Assembly: GCA_964523005.1 (NCBI GenBank)
Contig: CAZFZL010000013.1
Span: forward strand, 1-23,196
Reading direction: 5' to 3'
DNA length: 23,196 bases
DNA from: UMGS1307 sp964523005
Lineage (GTDB): Bacteria > Bacillota > Clostridia > Oscillospirales > CAG-382
The notes below the pieces were generated by a model. The model was not told the DNA's origin, ran no database searches, and saw only the letters and a list, made by a program, of their open reading frames with translations. Both the position numbers and the translations under genes were made by a program. This document shows, piece by piece, positions 7,228 to 15,400 of the stretch; position 1 is the first letter of the stretch, and each line of letters starts with the position of its first letter.

Positions 7228-8187
7228 ATGAAACCAAAAAAGGGCGTAGTATTGCTTATAGATGAGATAGACCGGGAATGGCTCAGGCTGATGAAGGAAG
7301 CGAAGCTGGACGTTCTGGGTATACACGAGATAGTGACGGAGAAGCCGAACAGCGTTCAGAAGGTGCTCAACAGGATCGCCGAGCCGGCGGTGCGCCGGAT
7401 GCTTGACGAATATGAGCAGAGCGGTATAAGTCTCGAATACGAGCTGCATGCGCTTGAATGGCTGCTGCCGCGAGATATGTTTGACAAGAGCCCGGAGTTT
7501 TTTCGCGTCGGTGACGACGGCGAGAGGAAGCGCGAACTCAACTGCTGCGTTTCTAACAGTGACGCGCTTGAGATAATATCCGAGAACGCCCGTAAGCTTG
7601 CTAAGCTGCTCGGACAAAGCTCGCACAACTATTGTTTATGGCCTGACGATTCATTTCATTCGCTTTGCAAATGTGAAAAATGCCGCGCGCTCAGGACGGG
7701 CGCCGACCATAATATAATAATGATGAACGCGATCATCCGCGGACTGCGTGCCTACGACAGTGACGCGAAGCTTTCGTATATTGCCTACGCCGATTTTCTC
7801 GACGTGCCGGAGCTGAAGCCGGATGAAGGGCTGTTTCTCGAATTTGCGCCTATGCAGCGCAACCAGCGCGTTCCGATGCGCGATCCGAACGACGCTAAAA
7901 ACAGCGAATACCGCGCACTGCTCACGCAGCTGCTGAATATTTTCGAGCCGTCGTCCTCACGCGTGCTGGAATATTGGCTCGACAACGCGTTCAACTCCGG
8001 CTTCGTAAAACCGCCGAAGCGCCTTGTTTACGACGAAGAGGTTGTAGATGACGACATACGGTTCTACACCTCACTCGGATTTGGGCTGATAACCACGTTC
8101 GGCTCGTACATGGGCAGTGATTATCGTGCGCTGTACGGCGATCCGCCGGCGCTTGAATACGGCAGGAGCCTTGAAAAAAACATGTAA
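7228..8187 (+). CDS. DUF4838-family glycosidase-like protein, short form
   Basis: This 319-aa protein has no signal peptide and is probably cytoplasmic. Residues ~130-319 match the DUF4838 pattern (a TIM-barrel group related to GH20/GH67-type enzymes): NYCLWPDDSFHSLCKCEKC with the CxC-x2-C cluster typical of the family, then YIAYADFLDVPELKPDEGLFLEFAPM, VLEYWLDN and the FGLITTFGSYMG strand near the end. The N-terminal ~120 residues begin on a KKGVVLLIDEI strand and run into a LKEAKLDVLGIH-type barrel start. DUF4838 proteins are usually longer and often secreted, so this is a compact version. It is transcribed away from the glycan-binding operon and shares its control region, pointing to the same regulon. 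The catalytic activity is not established for the family as far as I can state here. Confidence 0.8.
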   Translation: MKPKKGVVLLIDEIDREWLRLMKEAKLDVLGIHEIVTEKPNSVQKVLNRIAEPAVRRMLDEYEQSGISLEYELHALEWLLPRDMFDKSPEFFRVGDDGERKRELNCCVSNSDALEIISENARKLAKLLGQSSHNYCLWPDDSFHSLCKCEKCRALRTGADHNIIMMNAIIRGLRAYDSDAKLSYIAYADFLDVPELKPDEGLFLEFAPMQRNQRVPMRDPNDAKNSEYRALLTQLLNIFEPSSSRVLEYWLDNAFNSGFVKPPKRLVYDEEVVDDDIRFYTSLGFGLITTFGSYMGSDYRALYGDPPALEYGRSLEKNM

Positions 8188-8231
8188 AAGCGGCAAGGTT
8201 TCTTAAGAATTGACAAAACGGAAGAAATGCC

Positions 8232-8260
8232 TTGTAAATGCCTGCCGTATATGTTATACT
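8232..8260 (+). promoter_or_regulatory. Promoter of the membrane protein/methionine gene operon
   Basis: TTGTAA (8232-8237), a 17-bp spacer and TATACT (8255-8260) with a TGT extended -10. Transcription would start near 8267, giving a leader of about 52 nt that contains a small GTGCCC-GGCA-GGGCGC hairpin (8278-8293). I see no S-box or cobalamin riboswitch in this short leader. A TTGACA at 8210-8215 is too far from any -10 to be used with it. Confidence 0.72.
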
Positions 8261-8318
8261 GTTTTGGCTGTATTGATGTGCCCGGCAGGGCGCAGAAAAA
8301 CCGGGGTTTGGATTGATA

Positions 8319-9695
8319 ATGACTTTTCTTGAAAAAATACGCTCGCTGCTGCACACGAATTATTATCTTGCGGCGATGCTGGCAGTTGGATGCCTTGTTA
8401 ACGCGTTTGGGCTTGAAGTACAGGGGACGGTCTTTTTTGTATTATTGATATGCGTACTTTTGTTTGTTTGCAGTGATATACTTGTGACGACCGCGCCTTT
8501 CATGATGCTGGCTATGACAGTCATAACCTGCTATGATTCATATGAAACTTTCATAAAGCTCTGGTGGCTGGCGATACCGTTCGCGGCGGCGCTTCTGTAC
8601 AGGCTTTTTGTACACAGCCGGAAGCCGTTCTTCGGGAGGTCGTTTTGGGGGATGCTTGCCGTTACCCTTGCGGTGACGCTCGGCGGTATAGGCACGATCA
8701 CTCAAGCTGATTACTTCAACAAGGTGTCGCTTTACTACGTTTTCGGGCTCGGGCTCGGGATGGTCGCCGCATACATATTCCTTGCTACTCAGGTCAAGTG
8801 CGGAAAAAACAATAACAACAGAGAGTTTTTCGCGAAGACGATGTACATATCGGCGCTGCTGGGCGTATTCATGATATTCAGGTTCATACTCTCCGACCTG
8901 TCAATAATTCTCGAGGCCGATGAGATACCGTCGATACAGTGGGCAAATAACCTTACTACATTCCTGATAATCACGATGCCGTTCGTGTTCCATTTCACGA
9001 AAAGACGTGCGATCCACCTTACAGTCGGGCTTTTAATCGCAGTCGCTATTATGCTTTCCTGTTCACGCGGCGGGTGGATAATGGGCGGAGTCGAATACGT
9101 TATTTGCTCGGTCGCCGGTATTATCCTTGATAAAAAGCATCGCCTGCTCAACGGCGCGTTCCTTGTCGGGTCTGTGCTCGCGGTATCAGGCGTCATATAT
9201 CAGCTTCGCAGTATATTACTAAAGGCGCTGTATTATAATGCACAGACGGGAAGCTACAACTTTATCGGCTCGTCCGAGCCGCGCGTGAGGCTTTACGAGA
9301 GGATGAAGGAGGACTTCGCGTCGAACAGGATATTTGGATGCGGGCTTGGATATTCCGGTAACTCGGATGTATACGACCCCAAGTACTTCGCGATGCACTG
9401 GTATCATTCCGCGCCGATGCAGATACTCGGAAGTCTCGGACTGTTCGGTGTAGCAGCATACCTCGTTCAGGTCACGCTCAGGCTCGTAACGCTGATAAAA
9501 AACATAGATTCCTTTAAGTTCACCGTACTGCTTTCCTTCATCGGGTTATGGCTTGTTTCGCTCGTCAATCCGGGGATATTCTGTCCGGTGCCGTACGAGT
9601 TTCTGGCGGTGATGATGTTCGTGCTGGTAGAAGCCGCGGACAGAAATGAACGTAAGCCGATGAAGGTCATTGTGATGTCGGAGGACCTCAACTGA
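8319..9695 (+). CDS. O-antigen ligase/polymerase-like (Wzy_C) polytopic membrane protein
   Basis: This 458-aa protein is almost wholly hydrophobic, with roughly 11-13 transmembrane segments. The family landmark CSRGGWIMGG follows a TM helix near residue 245 (the 'SRG(A/G)W' motif of O-antigen ligases and Wzy polymerases). A long extracytoplasmic loop then carries SSEPRVRLYERMKEDFASN, FGCGLGYSGN and YHSAPMQILGSLGLFG, the usual 'His ... glxG' loop before the last helices. In a Gram-positive cell such proteins are used for capsule, teichoic-type or glycoprotein glycan assembly. ATG at 8319 is used; a TTG two codons earlier would also fit, and the ribosome site is weak (GGGG/GGA). The next gene starts 19 nt later with no promoter between, so they share a transcript. 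No glycosyltransferases lie alongside, so its glycan is unknown. Confidence 0.85.
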   Translation: MTFLEKIRSLLHTNYYLAAMLAVGCLVNAFGLEVQGTVFFVLLICVLLFVCSDILVTTAPFMMLAMTVITCYDSYETFIKLWWLAIPFAAALLYRLFVHSRKPFFGRSFWGMLAVTLAVTLGGIGTITQADYFNKVSLYYVFGLGLGMVAAYIFLATQVKCGKNNNNREFFAKTMYISALLGVFMIFRFILSDLSIILEADEIPSIQWANNLTTFLIITMPFVFHFTKRRAIHLTVGLLIAVAIMLSCSRGGWIMGGVEYVICSVAGIILDKKHRLLNGAFLVGSVLAVSGVIYQLRSILLKALYYNAQTGSYNFIGSSEPRVRLYERMKEDFASNRIFGCGLGYSGNSDVYDPKYFAMHWYHSAPMQILGSLGLFGVAAYLVQVTLRLVTLIKNIDSFKFTVLLSFIGLWLVSLVNPGIFCPVPYEFLAVMMFVLVEAADRNERKPMKVIVMSEDLN

Positions 9696-9714
9696 TATAG
9701 AAACGGAAGAAAAA

Positions 9715-11469
9715 GTGGAAGAACTGTATTTTGACGGTGCGTTCGGAACGTATTATTACGAAAAGACGAACGACGACGGCTGCTGTGAAAACGCAAATCT
9801 GCACTCACCGCATATCGTCAGACAAATACACAATGAATATATCGACGCCGGATGCAACGCGATAACGACAAACACCTTTGCGGCGCTGCGCATTGCGCAG
9901 GGTGACAAGCTCGAAGGACTGCTTTCGGCAGGCTATCGCCTTGCGTGTGAAGCCGCCGTACAGAGCGGCAGAGCTGTGAAGGTTTTTTGCAGCATCGGAG
10001 GCCTTGACGGCGATGAAAGTGAAAAATGTTATCTTGCCGCCGCACGCTCGTTTATCAAGCTTGGGGCGCAAAATTTTATTTTTGAGACGCTTCCGGAATA
10101 TGACGACATCGTTCCGGCGCTCAGACTTATACGCGAAAAAGTCCCGGATGCGTTTATTATCGTATCGTTTGCCGTTTCGCAGGACGGTACAACGCGTCAC
10201 GGCCGCTATTATAAGGACCTTATAAAAAGAGCACAGGCGGATGGAATTGTAAGTGCTGCCGGTCTGAACTGCATATGCGGCCCATCCCACATGGTATCGC
10301 TTGCACAGGCACTTGCCGACGAACCGCTCACTATACCGCTTTGCTTTATGCCAAACAGCGGATATCCGTCTACGCTCAGCGGCAGGATGGAGTATCGTGC
10401 GACGCCTGATTATTTTGCAAGAAAGATGGTTCAGATCAAACGCAGCGGCGCGTTCGCGGTCGGCGGCTGCTGCGGTACGACTCCGGAACATATTAGATGT
10501 ACCGTTTCGCTTATTCAGCAGGGCGTGACTGTATATACACCGAAGAGTTATGCGGTGAAAAATATTGCGGAGCCTGTATTTAATCCTGTCAGAGCCGCTC
10601 TTGCTTCCGGGCGCAAGCTTATTGCGGTCGAGCTGGATCCGCCTCAGGATACCGACGCTGCTTTTCTTGTGGATGCTGCGAAGGCGCTGAAGGCAGCCGG
10701 CGCTGACGTGATCACTGTCGCTGACTCGCCGCTCGCGCGTGCGCGCGCAGACAGCTTTGTGATGGCGCAGAAGATCAAACGCGAGGCGTTGATTGAGACG
10801 ATGCCGCATCTGTCATGTCGTGACAGAAATTTTATCGGGCTTCGCGGCGCGCTTATAGCGGGCAGCATCGAGACACTCACGAACGTCCTTGCGGTTACAG
10901 GCGATTCCGCCTCTCACGTTACGCACGCCGAGAAGGGCGTATTTTCCTGTACTTCCTTTGATCTTATATCGATGATAGCGACGCTCAACTCTACCGTCCT
11001 TCAGGGAAGGGAATATCTTGTTTCGTGCGCGCTGAATGTCAACGCACTCAATTTTGAGGCGGAGCTGCGGCGAGCGGAGCGAAAGAAGAAATGCGGCGCA
11101 GAGGTATTCTTTACACAGCCGATATTCACGCGTCAGGCATGTGACAATTTCCGAAAGGCGAAAGCGGAGCTTGGCGCTTACATTATCGCCGGAGTTCTGC
11201 CGCCTGCCGGATACAAAAACGCGCTTTTCCTTTCAAACGAAGTGCCGGGCGTTGAGATACCGCAGAGCGTCATAGATGCGCTCAACGGGAAAACACCCGA
11301 AGAAGTGTTTGATATAAGCTCTGATTTTGCGATGGACATAATCAACGAAGTATACGAAGACGCCGACGGATTTTACCTTATGACGCCGCTGAAAAAATCC
11401 GCGCTGACCGCGCGGCTGACGGAAAAAATCAGAAAAAAGCAAAACGACTCGAGGGATAACGAAAAATGA
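9715..11469 (+). CDS. Bifunctional homocysteine S-methyltransferase / 5,10-methylenetetrahydrofolate reductase
   Basis: This 584-aa fusion resembles Bacillus YitJ. Residues ~1-285 are the homocysteine-binding, zinc-dependent methyltransferase barrel: FDGAFGTYYYE start, AGCNAITTNTF, and the three zinc cysteines at Cys186 (GLNCICG) and Cys252-Cys253 (GGCCGT). Residues ~300-575 are MetF-type methylenetetrahydrofolate reductase (IAVELDPPQDTD start, a LAVTGDS loop, and the EVFFTQPIF FAD/folate region). Together they would make 5-methyl-THF and move a methyl group to homocysteine to form methionine. The start is GTG at 9715 with GGAAGA just upstream. The stop overlaps the start of the next gene (ATGA), a sign of translational coupling to the methyl-THF:corrinoid methyltransferase. 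No B12-binding domain is fused, so the methyl donor to the first domain must come through a separate corrinoid protein or S-methylmethionine/SAM. Confidence 0.93.
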   Translation: MEELYFDGAFGTYYYEKTNDDGCCENANLHSPHIVRQIHNEYIDAGCNAITTNTFAALRIAQGDKLEGLLSAGYRLACEAAVQSGRAVKVFCSIGGLDGDESEKCYLAAARSFIKLGAQNFIFETLPEYDDIVPALRLIREKVPDAFIIVSFAVSQDGTTRHGRYYKDLIKRAQADGIVSAAGLNCICGPSHMVSLAQALADEPLTIPLCFMPNSGYPSTLSGRMEYRATPDYFARKMVQIKRSGAFAVGGCCGTTPEHIRCTVSLIQQGVTVYTPKSYAVKNIAEPVFNPVRAALASGRKLIAVELDPPQDTDAAFLVDAAKALKAAGADVITVADSPLARARADSFVMAQKIKREALIETMPHLSCRDRNFIGLRGALIAGSIETLTNVLAVTGDSASHVTHAEKGVFSCTSFDLISMIATLNSTVLQGREYLVSCALNVNALNFEAELRRAERKKKCGAEVFFTQPIFTRQACDNFRKAKAELGAYIIAGVLPPAGYKNALFLSNEVPGVEIPQSVIDALNGKTPEEVFDISSDFAMDIINEVYEDADGFYLMTPLKKSALTARLTEKIRKKQNDSRDNEK

Positions 11470-12245
11470 TAATTGTCGGAGAAAAACTCAACAGCTCGAT
11501 CCCGTCGGTGCTGAAAATATTCGAGAGCGGCGATGAGCAGGCTGCTGCGGCTTTGATCAGACAGCAGGCGAAAAACGCCGATATGCTCGATATAAACACC
11601 GCGCTGTGTGCTGACGAACGCGGCATGATGGCGAAAACGCTTGCGCTCGCGCTCGAAACGACGCAATGCTCGATAATGCTCGATTCTCCCGACCCGACCG
11701 TTATACTCGACGTCGCGTGTCTTTGCGGCGACAGGGAAACGGTGATCAACTCCGTTACGCCTTCTCAGCGGATCGACGAGCTGTCCGATCTGCTTTCAAC
11801 GGGAAAATACGGTATCGTCGCGCTACCGGTCGGCGAAGCGGGCACACCGGAGACGGCACAGGAACGTGTCAGGATCGCCGAATTACTCGTAAACAGGCTC
11901 GTCAGGGTCGGCGTCAGGGAAGACAGGATATATGTTGATGCGCTCGTTGAGGCGGCGGCGTTCGGACAAAACAACGCGAAAACGACGCTTGAGACTGTGT
12001 CGCTGCTTAAAAAGACGCTGCCCGTATCAAAGACCGTCATGGGCGTGTCAAATGTATCGTTCGGACTGCCGGCGCGCGCAAACCTCAACAACGCTTTCCT
12101 CGCCTGCGCTGTGATGGCGGGGCTCGATATGGCCATCATTGACGCCGCTGCCACCTCCACCGTCTCGGCACTGCGTGCAGCAGGAGTTCTTGCCGGAGAG
12201 GACGAGTACGGGATAGAATACATAGACTACATACGCTCGCTGTGA
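11466..12245 (+). CDS. Methyltetrahydrofolate:corrinoid methyltransferase (pterin-binding, AcsE/MetH-middle-domain type)
   Basis: This 259-aa single-domain TIM barrel belongs to the pterin-binding (dihydropteroate synthase-like) family. It begins with MIIVGEKLNSS, has ADMLDINTAL (the family 'D-x-N' pterin-contact strand), CSIMLDSPDPTVI and VINSVT, and later VMGVSNVSFGLP, all standard for methyl-THF methyltransferases such as AcsE, MtgA and the middle domain of MetH. Its length is normal for the family. It takes the methyl of 5-methyl-THF onto a cob(I)alamin protein. ATG 11466 overlaps the stop of the HMT-MTHFR fusion by 4 nt. Co-expression suggests a methionine synthase split into pieces: reductase plus homocysteine module, pterin module, and an unlinked corrinoid protein. 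The last 25 codons lie inside a 79-bp sequence repeated downstream. Confidence 0.9.
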   Translation: MIIVGEKLNSSIPSVLKIFESGDEQAAAALIRQQAKNADMLDINTALCADERGMMAKTLALALETTQCSIMLDSPDPTVILDVACLCGDRETVINSVTPSQRIDELSDLLSTGKYGIVALPVGEAGTPETAQERVRIAELLVNRLVRVGVREDRIYVDALVEAAAFGQNNAKTTLETVSLLKKTLPVSKTVMGVSNVSFGLPARANLNNAFLACAVMAGLDMAIIDAAATSTVSALRAAGVLAGEDEYGIEYIDYIRSL

Positions 12246-12339
12246 AAATGTTCGTATATGACTGCGTGCAGCAGGAGTTCTTGCCGGAGAGGACGAGTAC
12301 GGGATAGAATACATAGACTACATACGCTCGCTGTGAAAA
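12170..12339 (+). repeat. Perfect 79-bp direct repeat with 12-bp spacer
   Basis: Positions 12170-12248 and 12261-12339 are identical over 79 bp and separated by a 12-bp spacer (period 91 bp). Copy 1 is the last 25 codons and stop of the pterin-binding gene; copy 2 is non-coding and lies between that stop and the terminator. The period is not a multiple of 3, so copy 2 is not in frame. Loss of one 91-bp unit would leave the gene whole and move the terminator next to the stop. It is either a recent duplication or an assembly artefact. Confidence 0.95.
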
Positions 12340-12348
12340 AGAAAAAGT

Positions 12349-12392
12349 AAAAAAGCCGGTCGTCGGAGTTAATTCCGACGACCGGTATTTTT
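12349..12392. terminator. Bidirectional intrinsic terminator between convergent operons
   Basis: A 12-bp perfect stem, CCGGTCGTCGGA (12356-12367) paired with TCCGACGACCGG (12374-12385), closes a 6-nt loop GTTAAT. Plus-strand transcripts run into TTTTT (12388-12392); minus-strand transcripts run into six U (complement of 12349-12354). It ends the methionine operon from the left and the 1532-aa protein operon from the right (stop at 12404). Confidence 0.93.
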
Positions 12393-12403
12393 GTACCCGG
12401 AAT

Positions 12404-15400
12404 TTATTTTTTACTGCGTTTTATTTTCAGAACAACACCAAGTGCTGCGCCGCACGCGAGCAGGGCGATGATGCCGCCGGCAATGTAATATGCTGAGGTG
12501 TCTTTGTTTTCGGACGATTCGGAGGTATCGCTTTCGTTTTTCATTGCGGCTTTGCCCTGCAGCACTGTGCTGATGAGCGTCGAGCATTCGTCCTCTGAAC
12601 CGCTTTCACAAATGATCACGAAGCAGTTCACGGCGTTGTCCGGTACGCTGAACGAAATACATCCGTCTTGTAAGGTATAGGCAAGCGCTCCGCCGCTGAT
12701 GTATTTACCGCCGTAGAGCTGACCGTAACAGACAGATATGTTTTCCCAATCCGCTTTACTGACGAGTGAGAATTTTCCCGACGCCTGCGGCATCACCGCG
12801 ATGGCTTTCGAGACGGTCAGTCCGAGACCGTCGAGTGATGATATAGCTGCAAACGTGCCGTTATTGATGAAGGCGCTGCCGTTCATGCCAAGTTTTCCGT
12901 TGTACATGACGGCAAAGAGTGAACCGTCGGAGGTGAATCTCATCCATCCGGCGCCGGACGCGTCCACGCTGAACGAATATGTATCATTTCCGGACACATA
13001 TTCAGCTTTTACGTTCTCTGTTGAGGAGTTGACGACGGTGACAAAAGAGCCTCCGTCGGCGAGTGGGAGCCGGAACTGCTTGAGTACGCACGGGGCAGTA
13101 CAAGTTAGTGCGCTGCCGGATATATTTCCGGCGGAAAGCACGTAAGAGTACAGCGCGACGTTTGCCTGAACGGTGCTTTCGGACGTGAAAAGCTCTATCG
13201 GATCGCTGTTGTATATAACCTTGCCGTTTCCGAGAGCGTACTGCGTTATGACCGGCGTGCCGTCGTCGGTGGAATAGACGGCGCTTGCGCCTGCCGCCGT
13301 GAGAATCACATTGGGCTTTCCGCTGCGCTGATAAGTGCCGTTGGAATAGGAAACGGCGCTGCCGGACACATCGGTGCCGGCGTACTTCACCCTTTCTGCG
13401 TTCACTCCGGCAAGCTCGGTCAGCCGATCGCCGTTTGAGCGTTCTCTTGTGAGCGCATCGTACGCGAAGTCTCCGGAGATATAGAGCGTTCCGCCGTCCT
13501 TCACCCAGCTAAGGAGCTTTTCATACACGTCGTCCGGCATGGTATAGCAGAGCGGATAGAAGATTACCTCCACGCCATCTGGAATATCAAAATTGCTTTC
13601 GTTCAGGGTGAGGATATTGTCGGTCAGCGTGAGCTGCGCAATATTGAGTGCGTTGATGACGGCGTAATGGTTCGAATAACTGCTGCTCGAACCGGAAAGG
13701 CGTGTCGAGTCTGCCGTTACAAAGGCGACTGAGGGCGTTTCGTAGACGGGTTCAGACGAACGGGTGATAAAATTCGCGTTCCGCATCCAATAGAACAGAT
13801 CGCGTGCCGAGTGCTCACCGCCGGTGTTCATACCCCACGAGAACGTATACTTTGATTCGTCGTTGAAGCACCAAAGCTGGTAGTGGTTTCCGCCGAGCGC
13901 ATACGTCGTATAGTACGTCGTGAAGAAGAATCCGCGTGCGTATTCGTAACCGGACGATTCGTAATACGACTGAGTATCGGAATAAAGCGGGTTTGTTCTT
14001 TTGTTCGTTTCGCCGATGCCGAGCGATTTTCCCTGCCAGCGCTGGTCGGAGTACGCTATCGTCTGCGGAAATTTTTCCGTTGATTCGAAATAGCCTATGT
14101 TTGAATAGCCGAGATCACCGATCGAGCAAGGGACATCGACGCTTTGATACGGCCAGCTGTAAAATTCGCACAGTATGAGCTTTGAGCCGCCCGTAACGCT
14201 GTCTATCTCATCCTCAAGAGCCGTGCACCACTCTTTGATGAGCGCCGTTCTGAACACGTTCTGATCATATGCTTTTACGTCGTTCCATCCGGAACCGCCG
14301 AACGAATAGGAGGTGTCGTATTTCACGCTTTCGAGGGACGCGCTGCTTTCGTTCCAAACGTCACGGAGCACATCGTCCGTGCCGTAACGCGCCTTCAGAT
14401 ATGAGCGGAACGCATCGTTTGCCGTTGAATCCGGTTCACACACGAGGTCGCCGTTGAGATAGAAGATGATACCAGGTACATCCTTGTAGCGCTCGGCGAA
14501 GGTCTTTACGAATTCACAGACCTTTTCGGTTTCGTCAACTGCCGCTGTGTCGTTTCCGATCGCCAGTCCCATCATGTATATCTGATTGTACCGCTGCGCC
14601 AGATAAACCACGCAGTCGACAGTCCTCATGTGCTTTTCGAGCGACGTATCGGAAGCGAAGATGAACTTAAAGTCGCCGTAAACGAGGTATTGCTGAAGGT
14701 TTTCATAAATGTACAGCCCTGCGTCCTGTCTGCGTTCAAAATCCTCAAGCCACGCGAGCGGCGTCTGGTCTTCGTTTATGAACAGGTTCGCGCCGTCGTC
14801 GACGCCGGAGGCGTATATTGCCGTTTCCGTTTTGTCGTCGCCCACGAGGTGGATATAGTTGTCGTGATATGTATATGCAGGCCCGTTTGCTATTACTTCG
14901 TCACACCATACCGCGAACCCGGTCGTATATTCGTCGATGACTTCGCCGTCTTCGCCGTAAAGGGCGATGTGTACGTAGTAAAAATCGTCTTCAAATTTTT
15001 CGCAGTCGCTCCAGTTGAACGACATTGCACGGCGTACACCCGGACGTATCTTTACGGTGTTGGTATCTGAAAACACCTGAGCGCCCGTATCCTCTGCGGT
15101 AATCACGACGCTCGCGGTAGCCGATTCAACGGTGTCGGACAGGTTTTCGACCGATACGGCGATGTTTGGCTTTTCGCCCTGCTTGTAGCAGTCATATTTG
15201 TTTTCAGCGCTGCATATATATGTTGTTTCGCAAAGTGCCTTCGCAAGCCCGGCAAGTCCGGCGCGCAGTGTATCGTTTCCTTCGGCGAACAGGTCGACGT
15301 TGTTGACACCGAAGAAGCCGATTGCAGCGCCTTCGTACCCGTTCCACGTGTTGAGTGTGCCGAGCGCTCCGTTTGTTGTTGAGGTTTCGAATATACGGAA

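Noticed and set aside
8210..8215. TTGACA as a -35 box
   Set aside because: The nearest good -10 (8255-8260) is 39 bp away; TTGTAA at 8232-8237 has the right 17-bp spacing.
8261..8318. Possible riboswitch in the leader of the membrane protein/methionine operon
   Set aside because: The leader is only about 52 nt and has one 6-bp hairpin; too short for S-box, T-box or cobalamin classes and no conserved cores seen.
10734..10747. 14-bp alternating CG/TG run that could form Z-DNA
   Set aside because: It encodes an Arg-Ala-Arg-Ala stretch in the MTHFR domain with common codons; no sign of a separate function.
9805..10809. 334-codon open frame on the minus strand opposite the HMT-MTHFR gene
   Set aside because: It is Arg/Cys/His-rich with no recognisable motif, and the opposite frame has intact zinc cysteines and MTHFR motifs. 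It is a codon-bias shadow.
12248..12307. Small 19-codon ORF beginning in the spacer of the 79-bp repeat
   Set aside because: It has no ribosome site of its own, reads the duplicated DNA in another frame, and is explained by the duplication.
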